Below, in pieces: positions 24,165 to 33,600 of a stretch of 64,000 nucleotides of DNA. The notes under the pieces are model-generated. The model saw only the letters and a program-made list of their open reading frames with translations, was not told the DNA's origin and made no database searches. Made by a program: the position numbers and the translations under genes. This stretch comes from Microbacterium mangrovi (lineage in GTDB: Bacteria > Actinomycetota > Actinomycetes > Actinomycetales > Microbacteriaceae). The stretch is taken from NCBI RefSeq assembly GCF_000802305.1, contig NZ_JTDK01000002.1, forward strand, positions 186,001 to 250,000, written 5' to 3'. The first letter of the stretch is position 1, and each line of letters opens with the position of its first letter.

Positions 24165-26609
24165 ATGGCGTCCCCGCTCGCGGCATCCGACCCGGCCACC
24201 GGCCTGTCGTCCGCCGACGTGGCGCAGCGCGTCATCGCCGAGCAGACCAACACGAGGGGCGCCGACTCCAGCCGCAGCGCATGGACGATCGTCCGCGCGA
24301 ACGTGCTCACCCTGTTCAACGGGATCGTCCTGGGATGCTTCCTGCTGCTGCTCGCGCTCGGCCACTGGCAGGACGCCCTCTTCGGCCTCAGTGCGCTGGC
24401 GAACACTTTCATCGGCTGCTGGCAGGAGTTCCGTGCCAAGGCCTCGCTCGACCGGCTCGCGATCGTCAACGCCCCACGCGCCCGCGTGCGGCGGGACGGC
24501 GAGAGCCGGCAGATCCCGCCGAGCAACGTGGTGCTCGACGACCTCCTCGAACTTCAGCCCGGCGACCAGGTGCCCGCCGACGCCGCGATCGTCGCCGGCC
24601 GCGGACTGCAGGTGGACGAATCGATGCTCACCGGCGAGGCGGACGCCGTCGACAAGGGCCCCGGCGACGCGGTGCTTTCCGGGTCGCTCGTCGTCGCCGG
24701 GTCCGGCCTCGCGCGGATCACGCGCGTCGGCGCGGATGCCTACGCGAACCGGTTCGCCGCCGAGGCGAAGCGGTTCTCGCTCGTCTCCAGCGAGCTGCGC
24801 ACGTCGGTTGACCGCGTGCTGGCGTGGGTGGGCTGGGGCATCGTCCCGATCGGTCTGCTCGTGCTCAACGCGCAGATGCTCGTCGCAGGCGGGTGGGCCG
24901 CCGCGATCGCGTCGGGGGCGTGGACGGATGCCGCCGTCAACACGATCGCCGCGGTCACCGCCATCATCCCGCTCGGCCTCGTGCTCATGACCTCGATCAC
25001 GTTCGCGGTGGGTGCGGCCAAATTGTCGACCGAACAGGTGCTCGTCAACGAACTGCCGGCGGTGGAGGGCCTCGCCCGCGTGGACGTCATCTGCCTCGAC
25101 AAGACCGGAACCCTCACGGCCGGCGACGTCGCGTTCGACGCCGTGCACCCGCTCGCGGACCCGGCCCCGGGATGGCAGCGCGCCCTGGCCTGGTTCGGCG
25201 CCGAGCCGGGGGCCACCGCGACCGCCCGGGCGCTGGCATCCGTCTTCCCCGAGATCGATGCGCCCGCGGCAAGCGTCACGGTGCCGTTCTCGTCGGCGCG
25301 CAAGTGGAGCGCCGCGACCTTCACGACGGGGCTGCCGGGCAGCTGGGTGCTCGGAGCACCGGAGATGATCTTCGGCGACCGCGCCGCCGACCCGGCCGAC
25401 CCGCTCGGGGCGATCGTCCCGGTGCAGGCTGCGAGCGGTCGCCGCACGCTGGTGCTCGCCCACTCCCCCGTGGCGCTCACCGCCGCGGACGCGGAGGACG
25501 AGCGTCTCCCCGTCGCGCTCGCCCCGCTCGTCGTGCTCACGTTCCGCGAGCAGATGCGGCCGGATGCCGCCCGCACGGTGTCGTTCTTCACCGAGCACGG
25601 GGTCGGCATCCGGATCATCTCGGGTGACAGCCCCCGCACGGTCGCGGCCATCGCCCGCGAGATCGGACTCGACGCCGGCGAGGGCTTCGACGCGCGGTAC
25701 CTGCCCGACGACGAGGCGGCGCTGGCCGACGTGCTCGAGCAGCACACCGTGTTCGGCCGCGTGACACCGGAGCAGAAGAAGCGGATGGTGCTGGCCCTGC
25801 AGAGCCGCGGCCACACGGTCGCGATGACCGGCGACGGGGTCAACGACGCACTCGCGATCAAGAGCGCCGACATCGGCATCGCCATGAACACGGCGGCACC
25901 CGCCACCAAAGCGGTCGCCCGCCTCGTCCTGCTCGACGGCCGGTTCTCGCACCTCCCGGACGTGGTGCTCGAAGGACGCCAGGTGATCGCGAACGTCGAG
26001 CTCGTCTCGATGCTGTTCCTCACGAAGACCGTCTACGCCGCCGCGCTGTCGATCGTGTTCGGCCTTCTCGTGCTGGAGTTCCCGTTCCTCCCGCGGCAGC
26101 TCGCGATCACCGACGGGCTGACGATCGGCATCCCCGCGTTCTTCCTCGCGCTGCTGCCCAATGCGCCCCGGTACGTGCCCGGGTTCCTCAGACGGTCGCT
26201 GACCTTCGCGATCCCCGCCGGGTTCGTCATCACCGCGGGACTCACGTTCTACACGATTCAGGCCGGAGCACTCGGCATCTCGGTGGCGCAGCTGCGCACC
26301 GGCGCGACGTTGATCCTCGCGATCGTGGGAATCTGGGTGCTCACCGTGCTGTCGCGGCCGATCACCCGCTTCAAGACGATCGTCATCGGGGCCATGTTCC
26401 TCTGCCTCGTCGCGATCTTCTCGGTGCCCGTGCTCGTCGAGTTCTTCCAGTTCGTCGACCCGGGAAAGGATGCCGCGGCGCTGGTGGCGCTCGTATGCGC
26501 GGGGACGATCGCCCTCATCGAGGTGGTGCGATTCGTCCACCGCCGGTACGTGCGGGCCATGGCGTTCGGCATCCCGCGCGACGGGCGACGTGCCGGCTCC
26601 GGGCGCTGA
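24165..26609 (+). CDS. ctpE: CtpE-like cation-transporting P-type ATPase
   Basis: The 814-residue protein has the phosphorylation motif DKTGTLT, the actuator motif TGEAD, the hinge TGDGVNDALAIKSADIG and about ten membrane helices. The N-terminus (TGLSSADVAQRVIAEQTN, then IVRANVLTLFNGIVLGCFLL) closely resembles mycobacterial CtpE, a calcium-uptake P-type ATPase. There is no N-terminal metal-binding domain, which argues against copper or zinc export. ATG 24165 is chosen over GTG 24156 because of the -10 box immediately upstream. The symbol is by resemblance, and the ion specificity is inferred. Confidence 0.88.
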   Translation: MASPLAASDPATGLSSADVAQRVIAEQTNTRGADSSRSAWTIVRANVLTLFNGIVLGCFLLLLALGHWQDALFGLSALANTFIGCWQEFRAKASLDRLAIVNAPRARVRRDGESRQIPPSNVVLDDLLELQPGDQVPADAAIVAGRGLQVDESMLTGEADAVDKGPGDAVLSGSLVVAGSGLARITRVGADAYANRFAAEAKRFSLVSSELRTSVDRVLAWVGWGIVPIGLLVLNAQMLVAGGWAAAIASGAWTDAAVNTIAAVTAIIPLGLVLMTSITFAVGAAKLSTEQVLVNELPAVEGLARVDVICLDKTGTLTAGDVAFDAVHPLADPAPGWQRALAWFGAEPGATATARALASVFPEIDAPAASVTVPFSSARKWSAATFTTGLPGSWVLGAPEMIFGDRAADPADPLGAIVPVQAASGRRTLVLAHSPVALTAADAEDERLPVALAPLVVLTFREQMRPDAARTVSFFTEHGVGIRIISGDSPRTVAAIAREIGLDAGEGFDARYLPDDEAALADVLEQHTVFGRVTPEQKKRMVLALQSRGHTVAMTGDGVNDALAIKSADIGIAMNTAAPATKAVARLVLLDGRFSHLPDVVLEGRQVIANVELVSMLFLTKTVYAAALSIVFGLLVLEFPFLPRQLAITDGLTIGIPAFFLALLPNAPRYVPGFLRRSLTFAIPAGFVITAGLTFYTIQAGALGISVAQLRTGATLILAIVGIWVLTVLSRPITRFKTIVIGAMFLCLVAIFSVPVLVEFFQFVDPGKDAAALVALVCAGTIALIEVVRFVHRRYVRAMAFGIPRDGRRAGSGR

Positions 26610-26624
26610 GACGCCGATCCGACG

Positions 26625-27047
26625 TCAGGCGGATGCCGGCACCGACCGCCGGAACCAGCGTCGGCTGCGCGGTGTCCACAGGGCGATCAGCACCGCGGTC
26701 GCGACGACGATGCCGGTCCACTGGGTGCCGCTGAGGCGCCCCGCGGTGAAGAGGGTCACCGCGTAGGCGCCGATCTGCAGCACCGCGAACAGCGACACCA
26801 GCCGCTGCGAGAGCCGGCTGCCGCGCGACATGCCGGAAGCCACCGACAACCCGAGCAGCCCGAACAGGACGATCCCGATGCCGGTGAACGTGATCGCCGT
26901 TCGCCTGCCCGGGTCGGCGGTGTCGTAGCGGCTGAGCACCGCCAGTACGCCGAACACGACCGCGAGCATCGCTCCGACGTAGACGAGCACCACGGCGGCG
27001 GTCACCAGCGGCGGCCGCGGCGGCATCGTCTCCGGGAGGTCGCTCAC
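26625..27047 (-). CDS. Hypothetical four-helix membrane protein
   Basis: The 140-residue protein has four membrane helices beginning with PLVTAAVVLVYVGAMLAVVF and ending with TGIVVATAVLIALWTP, then a basic tail. The GTG start at 27047 overlaps the stop of the upstream 41-residue gene (GTGA), so the two are translationally coupled. No family is recognised. It converges with the P-type ATPase gene, leaving only 15 bases between the stops. Confidence 0.75.
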   Translation of the reverse strand: MSDLPETMPPRPPLVTAAVVLVYVGAMLAVVFGVLAVLSRYDTADPGRRTAITFTGIGIVLFGLLGLSVASGMSRGSRLSQRLVSLFAVLQIGAYAVTLFTAGRLSGTQWTGIVVATAVLIALWTPRSRRWFRRSVPASA

Positions 27048-27169
27048 CGCCCGAAGTACGCGTTCGCCTTGGGACTGAACAGCAGCACCATGCCGATGAT
27101 CTGCAGCACCCCCGAGATCCAGGCGATCACCGCGACGAGCGTCACCCCGAATGGTCTCTTGCCGGCCAT
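27044..27169 (-). CDS. 41-residue membrane micro-protein
   Basis: The sequence MAGKRPFGVTLVAVIAWISG continues to a single long membrane helix and ends KANAYFGR. The N-terminal KRPFGVTLVAVIAWISGVLQ resembles the first helix of longer actinobacterial membrane proteins, so it may be a shortened relative. GGAGGTG sits 7 bases before ATG 27169. It is coupled to the next gene by a GTGA overlap, which supports real translation. It faces the DrrAB-type transporter across the direct-repeat region. Confidence 0.7.
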   Translation of the reverse strand: MAGKRPFGVTLVAVIAWISGVLQIIGMVLLFSPKANAYFGR

Positions 27170-27221
27170 GCCCCACCTCCAGGACCATGATGGCGGACGC
27201 CGGCCGTCCGCGGTGAGACAG

Positions 27222-27281
27222 GCGTGACAGCGCGACGACAGAGCGTGACAGCGCGACGAGACCGGCGTGACAGCGGCGACG
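27222..27281. repeat. Three phased direct repeats, probable operator array
   Basis: GCGTGACAGCGCGACGA occurs at 27222 and 27243, with a slightly altered copy (one inserted G) at 27265. The spacings of 21 and 22 bases equal two helical turns, placing all copies on one DNA face. The array lies between the micro-protein gene and the transporter gene, ending 15 bases before ATG 27297. Confidence 0.75.
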
Positions 27282-27296
27282 CAGAGGCTTGCCTGC

Positions 27297-28304
27297 ATGA
27301 TCACGAACAACACCGACTGGGCCGTCGAGGCCGATGCACTGGTGAAGGTGTTCGGGCAGAACCGCGCCGTCGACGGAGTCGACCTGCGGGTTGCGACCGG
27401 CACCGTCTACGGTGTGCTCGGCCCGAACGGCGCTGGCAAGACCACCACCATCAACATGCTCGCCACGCTCCTGCGCCCGGACGGCGGCACCGGCCGCATC
27501 TTCGGCCACGACGTGGTGCGCGAACCCCAGGTCGTGCGACAGCTGATCGGCGTGACCGGGCAGTTCGCCTCGGTCGACGAGACGCTGTCTGCGACCGAGA
27601 ACCTCGTCATCTTCAGCCGTCTGCTCGGTCTCGGACGCCAGGCGGCGCGCGCCAAGTCGGCGGAGCTGCTGGAGCGGTTCGGCCTGACCGAGGCCGCCCG
27701 CCGCCCGCTCAAGAACTTCTCCGGCGGCATGCGCCGGCGCCTCGACCTGGCGGCATCCCTCATCGCGCAGCCGCCCCTCATCTTCCTCGACGAGCCGACC
27801 ACGGGCCTGGACCCGCGCACCCGCGGCCAGATGTGGGACACGATCCGCGAACTCGTGGCATCCGGCTCCACCGTCGTCCTCACCACGCAGTACCTCGACG
27901 AGGCCGACCAGCTCGCCGATCGCATCGCGGTCATCGACCGCGGGCGCGTCGTCGCCGAGGGCACGTCCGACGAGCTCAAGGCATCGGTCGGCACGTCCAG
28001 CCTGCAGCTGCGCGTCGCGGACGCCGCGGACACGCAGGATGCCGTCGTCGCCGTCGAGCGCGTGCTGGGCGTGCGGGCCACGCTGTCGCCGGAGGCGTCT
28101 CGGATCACCGCGCCCATGGCGGATGCCGACCGGGTCACCGACCTGCTCATGACGCTGCGCGAGGCCGGGATCCGCCTGTCCGAGATGAGCGTGCAGAAGC
28201 CCACCCTCGACGAGGTGTTCCTCACCATCACCGGCCATGACGCCGCCGACCAGTCCGACGCCCCCGAGACCGCCCCCGACCAGAAGGAAGAGGTGTCCGC
28301 ATGA
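27297..28304 (+). CDS. DrrA-type ABC transporter ATP-binding protein
   Basis: The 335-residue protein has Walker A GPNGAGKTTT, signature NFSGGMRRRLDLA and Walker B LIFLDEPTTGLD. It also has a C-terminal extension (TDLLMTLREAGIRLSEMSVQ, then PTLDEVFLTITGH) typical of the DrrA drug-resistance family. ATG 27297 has AGAGG ten bases upstream; an earlier GTG lies inside the third repeat and is less likely. It overlaps the permease gene by four bases. It powers export of an unknown, probably hydrophobic compound. Confidence 0.95.
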   Translation: MITNNTDWAVEADALVKVFGQNRAVDGVDLRVATGTVYGVLGPNGAGKTTTINMLATLLRPDGGTGRIFGHDVVREPQVVRQLIGVTGQFASVDETLSATENLVIFSRLLGLGRQAARAKSAELLERFGLTEAARRPLKNFSGGMRRRLDLAASLIAQPPLIFLDEPTTGLDPRTRGQMWDTIRELVASGSTVVLTTQYLDEADQLADRIAVIDRGRVVAEGTSDELKASVGTSSLQLRVADAADTQDAVVAVERVLGVRATLSPEASRITAPMADADRVTDLLMTLREAGIRLSEMSVQKPTLDEVFLTITGHDAADQSDAPETAPDQKEEVSA

Positions 28305-29131
28305 CCTCCCTCGCTCCCGCGCCGACCCGGATCGTCCCGGCCGCGCAACGCGACCTCCGAAACCGCACCAGCATCGGCGAGACCGTGCGAAACACGTTCA
28401 CGATGGCCTACCGCGGGCTCGTCAAGATCCGGCGCACGCCCGAGCAGCTGATCGACGTCACGGTGCAGCCGATCGTCTTCACGCTGATGTTCGCGTACAT
28501 CTTCGGCGGCGCCATCGCCGGGAACGTGCAGGACTACCTGCCGACCCTGATCCCCGGCATCCTCGTGCAGACCGTGATCACCACCTCCGTGGTCACCGGC
28601 GTTCAGCTGCGCGAAGACATGGACAAGGGCGTGTTCGACCGCTTCCGGTCGCTGCCGATCGCCCGCATCGCGCCACTGTCGGGCGCCCTGCTGGCCGACA
28701 CCGTGCGCTACGCGATCGCGACGACCATGACCTTCGTCGTCGGCTTCCTGATGGGCTACCACCCGGCCGGCGGCTTCGGCAACGTGCTGCTCGCGGCGCT
28801 CCTCGTGATCGTCTCGTCCTGGGCCATCAGCTGGATCTTCGCGTTCTTCGGCGTCATCGCCCGCACGGCATCCAGCGTGCAGGGCATCTCGATGCTCGTG
28901 CTGTTCCCGCTCACGTTCCTCTCGAACGCGTTCGTGAACCCCGACACGATGCCGTCCGGGCTGGCCTGGTTCGTGAACATCAACCCCATCTCGCACCTGG
29001 TCACCGCCGTGCGCGACCTGGTGAACAACGGGACCGTCGGCACCGACCTGTGGATCTCGCTGCTCGGTGCGGCCGTCATCGTGGCGGTCTTCGCCCCGCT
29101 CACGGTCCGCGCCTACATGCGCAAGGTGTGA
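28301..29131 (+). CDS. DrrB-type ABC-2 permease
   Basis: The 276-residue protein has six membrane helices and the ABC-2 signature region VQPIVFTLMFAYIFGGAI, with MSSF-like loops and FPLTFLSNAFVNPDTMPSGL near the C-terminus. These match the daunorubicin-type permease family. Translation is coupled to the ATPase by an ATGA overlap. A bidirectional hairpin follows 20 bases after the stop. With the ATPase it forms a complete exporter. Confidence 0.95.
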   Translation: MTSLAPAPTRIVPAAQRDLRNRTSIGETVRNTFTMAYRGLVKIRRTPEQLIDVTVQPIVFTLMFAYIFGGAIAGNVQDYLPTLIPGILVQTVITTSVVTGVQLREDMDKGVFDRFRSLPIARIAPLSGALLADTVRYAIATTMTFVVGFLMGYHPAGGFGNVLLAALLVIVSSWAISWIFAFFGVIARTASSVQGISMLVLFPLTFLSNAFVNPDTMPSGLAWFVNINPISHLVTAVRDLVNNGTVGTDLWISLLGAAVIVAVFAPLTVRAYMRKV

Positions 29132-29150
29132 CCCCGCCGGGCACAAAGAA

Positions 29151-29187
29151 GAGGCGGCATCCGGATGGGGGATCCGGATGCCGCCTC
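29151..29187. terminator. Bidirectional terminator
   Basis: A perfect 15-bp stem (GAGGCGGCATCCGGA with TCCGGATGCCGCCTC) has a 7-base loop. On the minus strand it is followed by TTCTTTGTGC, a good U-rich tail for the PAP2 gene. On the plus strand it follows the permease gene without a U tract. Confidence 0.85.
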
Positions 29188-29234
29188 TCCGAGCGGTCGG
29201 GGCTGAATCGGGTGCTGCCCGCGACCGTGGCCCC

Positions 29235-30035
29235 CTAGGCCGCTCGGGCCGATCGGGGACGGATTCCGGGGATCCGGGGCATCAGCCAGTCCACCCACAC
29301 GACGCGGGCGCCCGGCAGCACGGTCACCGACCAGAACACGGACGCGATCGTGTCGGTCGGATAGTGCACGCCGTCGATCGCGACCGACGTCGCGACCCCG
29401 ACCACCAGGAGGGTGCCGACGACGACGCCCACCGGCATCCACCGCGTGCCGCGCAGCACGAAAAGCAGGGCGATCACGAACGCCGTGACGAACACGGTGT
29501 GCCCGCTCGGGAACGACGCGTCGATCTGCGCGGGGACGAACGGGTGCGACAGCAGCCCCGCCTCCGGACGCGGCCGGTGCACGAGGAGCTTGACGATGTC
29601 GGACGGGATCCAGGTGAGCGCGACGGTCCCGGCGAACGCGGCGGCGACCGGCAGCTGACGCGTGGACGCCCAGATCACGCCCGTGGCGAGGATGGTGATC
29701 GCGATCGACGCGGTCGGTTCCAGGCCCTGATAGACGAGGGTCGTCACGAGGCCGAGCGTGCCGGTGTGCAGCGAGTTCAGCCCCTGCGCGAGGGCGAGGT
29801 CGATCGCGTGGGCGCGCAGCGCGAACCCGACCGCGGTGACCAGCAGGGCTCCGAGCACCGCGATGACCACCACGAACCCGGGATGCCGGGACGGACGCAG
29901 GATGCCGTTCACCGGCCGCGCCGCGCGGGCGCCGGACCGGGTGGCGACCGGGGCCCGCTCAGGGGACGCGGGCTGCTGGAAGGAGCTGCGTCGCGCGGCG
30001 TCGGCGGCCTCTTCCTGCACGGGGGGATTGCTCAT
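29235..30035 (-). CDS. PAP2-superfamily phosphatase
   Basis: The 266-residue integral membrane protein has about six helices. The three-part acid phosphatase motif is complete: KLLVHRPRPE, SFPSGHT and GVHYPTDTIAS. These residues form the active site on the outer face of the membrane in lipid and undecaprenyl pyrophosphate phosphatases. The N-terminus is a ~50-residue hydrophilic arm. It overlaps the upstream DedA gene by four bases. A role in lipid-carrier recycling or phosphatidate turnover is inferred. Confidence 0.92.
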   Translation of the reverse strand: MSNPPVQEEAADAARRSSFQQPASPERAPVATRSGARAARPVNGILRPSRHPGFVVVIAVLGALLVTAVGFALRAHAIDLALAQGLNSLHTGTLGLVTTLVYQGLEPTASIAITILATGVIWASTRQLPVAAAFAGTVALTWIPSDIVKLLVHRPRPEAGLLSHPFVPAQIDASFPSGHTVFVTAFVIALLFVLRGTRWMPVGVVVGTLLVVGVATSVAIDGVHYPTDTIASVFWSVTVLPGARVVWVDWLMPRIPGIRPRSARAA

Positions 30036-30634
30036 CGACGGGACTCCTGGACTTCACGGTGACGTTTGAGGGCGGTGATGCCGACCGGCAGCACGGTGAC
30101 GACGACGATGCCGACCATGATCCAGTCGATGTTCGCCGCGACCCACGGGATCTGTCCGAGGAGCGCTCCGGCGATGCCGAGGACGCCCGCCCACAGCACG
30201 GCGCTGATCCCGTTCCAGAGGGTGAAGCGGCCGTGCGGCATGTGCGAGATGCCCGCCGCCGGCGGCACGAAGGTGCGCACGATCGGAACGAACCGGGCCA
30301 GGACGATCGCGAAGCGGCCCCAGCGCTCGAAGAAGACCTCGGTCTCCTCCAGGTAGCGCAGCTTGAACACCCGGGCATCCTCGCGGAACAGGCGACGCCC
30401 GTACCGGCGGCCGATCCAGAACCCGAGCTCGGCGCCGGCGAATGCGGCGACCGCGGCGACGACGACGATGACCCACCACGGCAGATGCAGCATCGGCGCC
30501 AGCAGCGCAGCGGCGAAGACGAGGCTGTCGCCGGGCAGGAACGGGAACAGGAGTCCGTTCTCCACGACGACGATTGCGGCGATGAGCACCAGCGCGACCG
30601 GGCCGAGAACGGCGAGAGACGTGATGATGTTCAT
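30032..30634 (-). CDS. DedA-family membrane protein
   Basis: The 200-residue protein shows the DedA (VTT/SNARE-associated) pattern: ENGLLFPFLPGDSLVF near the N-terminus, FWIGRRYGRR, and the conserved RFVPIVRTFVPPAAGISHM. Helices flank two re-entrant loops. DedA proteins include flippases for undecaprenyl phosphate and phosphatidylethanolamine. Coupling by an ATGA overlap to a PAP2 phosphatase fits a shared job in lipid-carrier recycling, where one dephosphorylates and the other flips. That pairing is inference from context. Confidence 0.93.
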   Translation of the reverse strand: MNIITSLAVLGPVALVLIAAIVVVENGLLFPFLPGDSLVFAAALLAPMLHLPWWVIVVVAAVAAFAGAELGFWIGRRYGRRLFREDARVFKLRYLEETEVFFERWGRFAIVLARFVPIVRTFVPPAAGISHMPHGRFTLWNGISAVLWAGVLGIAGALLGQIPWVAANIDWIMVGIVVVTVLPVGITALKRHREVQESRR

Positions 30635-30682
30635 CCGGCAATCCTGCGACGCCGCGTCTAAGAACTCTCCGAGATGGCCGGC

Positions 30683-33600
30683 TCAGGGCGAATCCGCAGG
30701 CTCCTCGCGCTCGGTCAGCACCGCGACCGCGCGCTCGACGCGCTCGTCGGCGGACAGGCCGGATGCCTTCTGCTGCGCGGCCGCGACGGCATCCCTCCCC
30801 GCCCGGAGGAGCGCGTGACGCACGTGGACGTCGTGGTGGAGGCTCGGCAGATCCTGTCGTCCGCCGAGCACCTGGGCCAGGGCGAGGGCCTCGACGCCGC
30901 GCCGGCGCAGCGCGGCATCCGACGACTCCAGCGCCCAAGCCGACCAGCCGCACAGCACCGTTCCGAGCACCGGCCGGTCGACGTACGCGGGTCGCACCCG
31001 CCGCGTGGCGAGCGCCCGGGTGCGCAGGCGCGTCGCCCACCGGGCCGTTCGCTCGGGCGGCAGCGAGCGGTCGAAGACGGCGGCCGACACGAAGCCCGCC
31101 ATCGCCATGAGGTACCACGGCGACCCGCGCTGCGCGCCGGTGCCGAACCACGACATCGCGCGTTCGTAGTGCGCGACGGATGTCGCGGTGTCGCCCTCGA
31201 CGCGGTCGGCCTCGGCCAGGCCGAACCAGCCGATCGAGGCCATCTCGAGGCCGTCGTCGGTGAGCTCGCGCATCCCCGCCAGTTCCGCGAAGAGCGCCCG
31301 TGCCTCGTCGACGCGTCCGACTCCGAGCAGGTTGCCGGCGCGCATCCAGGTCTCTTGGCGGGCGATGTCGTCCGCACCGAACACCGCGGCGCCGGCGCCG
31401 GCCCGTTCCAGCCACTGCAAGGCCTCCCGCGGGTGCGCGGACTGGCTGGCCAGCTGCGCGGCCGAGGTCGCCAGCATGGTTCCGAGCCAGACCATGTCGT
31501 GCTTTTGGGCGAGTTCCCACCCGCGCCGGGCGGCGGCCGCGCCGGCGATCGGATCGCCCTCGTTCTCGGCGTACTGGCTGAGGATCGCCTCCCCCACGAC
31601 CGCGCGTCGCGGATCGGGGTCGGTGCGCAGGGCCTCCAGCGCGGCCGGGATCCGCTCGAGCCGGCCCAGGACGGGCAGCAGATCGGCGATCGCGGTCAGC
31701 AGCGGCGGAAGATCGGGATGCCGGCGGCGCAGCACCCGCACCCGCGCGACGAGGCGCGCCGTGCGCCGGTCTCCGGTGAACGCGCCGACGACCGCGGCCA
31801 TGATCAGCACCGACACCAGCGGCGTCACCGGCACGCGGCGCTCGTCGACGCGCACCGCCGCCTCGACCGACTGCTCCCCCAGCGCCTGCAGCTCCGCGAG
31901 GCTGCCGCGGGCCACCCAGGTCTGGCAGAGCACCGCGAACAGCACGGTCGCGGTGGGGTCGTCGCCGTCCGCCAGCGCCCGGCGCAGCACCACGACGAGG
32001 TTGTCCTGCTCGGCGCGGATCTGCCGGAAGACCTCGGGCGCGAAGGCATCGTCGACGCGGGATGCCGCGAACCCCACGGCCCACGCCACGACCGCCGCCC
32101 ACGCCTCGGCGAGGGCGCCGGGTCCGGATGCCGACAGGCGTGCGAGCCCGAACTCGCGCACGGTCTCCAGCATCCGGAAGCGCACGTCGCCGGTCTGCGG
32201 GTCGTCGGCGACGATCAGCAGCGACTGCGAGACGAGGCGGTCCAGCACGTCGTCGGCGAAGGGCTCGCGCAGCACCCCCGCGGCGGTCGCCGCGGAGAAT
32301 CCGGCCGGGAGCGGGGAGAGAGCGGCGAGTGCCCGGCGCGCCTCCGGGTCGAGGAGGTCCCAGCTCCACTCGATGACCGCCTCGAGGGTGCGATGCCGCA
32401 CCGGCGCCGATCGGTCGCCGCCGGTGAGGAGCGCGAACCGGTTCTCCAGGCGCGCCTCGATCTGCTCCGGGGTCATCGTGCGCACGCGGGCCGCGGCGAG
32501 CTCGATCGCGAGCGGGATGCCGTCGAGCCGGTCGCACAAGCGCCGCACCACGTCGAGGGACAGCCGGGCATCCGGCCGCGCGGCGCGCGCCCGCTCGACG
32601 AACAGGCGCACGGCATCGCCCACCGGCGCATCGGCGCCGTCGAGCGGGATGCCGGCGGCATCCGGCGGGGTGTCGTCGTCGCGCGGCTCAGCCGCCAGCG
32701 GCGCGAGCGGGTACACGGCCTCACCCGCGATCGCGAGGGGCGTCCGGCTGGTGGCGAGCACACGGAGCCCGGGCACCGAGGCCAGCACGTCGGCCGTCCA
32801 CGACGCCACGCCGTCGATGACCTGCTCGCAGTTGTCGAGCACGAGCAGCGTCGCCCGGTCGGCGAGCTGGGCGACCGTGCGCGCGCGCAGGTCGGGCCGC
32901 GGCGCCGTATCGCTGAGGCGGGCTCCGCGGGAGGTCTCGGTCACGCCGAGCGCGTCGGCGATCGCGATCGGGACGTCGTCGTCGTTGCGGACGCCGGCCA
33001 GCGGCACGACGATGACCGCCGACGCGGACGACCCGGCGGCGACGGCCTGCGCGAGCCGCGTCTTGCCGAGGCCGCCCACGCCCAGCACGGTGACCAGGCG
33101 CGAGCGCGCCAGCAGCGCGTCGACCGCCGCGAGGTCGGCGGCGCGGCCGATGAGCTCGTTGGGGGCGGCGCGCAGCCCGATCCGCACGCGGGCGGGGCGC
33201 GCGGTCACCTCGCCGCGCAGCAGCCGGGCGTTGAGGTCGGCCGCCTCGGGCCCCGGCGATGCGCCCAGGTCGTCGCGCAGGCGCGCGCGGAGCGCGGCGA
33301 ACACGGCCAGCGCCTCGGTGGTCTGCCCGTCGGCGGCGAGCGCCGTCATCCACGCGGCGTGCAGCCGTTCGTCGTACGGATGCGCGGCGGCGAGGGATGC
33401 CAGGTCGACGGCGGCCTCGGCGGCACGCCCCACGGCGGTGAGCGTCTCGGCGCGAATCACCTCGAGGGTGCGGCGCAGGGCGGTCGCCTCGTCGACGAGG
33501 GCGGCGGCGACGGGCACGTCGTCGAGATCGGCGCCGGCGTCGCCGTGCCACAGCGCCAGCGCCTCGTCGACGAGGGCGAGCCTGGCCGGATCGGCGCCGG

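Noticed and set aside
22653-26540. Minus-strand open frame of 1295 codons
   Set aside because: Shadow of the CPBP, spermidine-synthase-like and P-type ATPase genes, all of which have full motif support on the plus strand.
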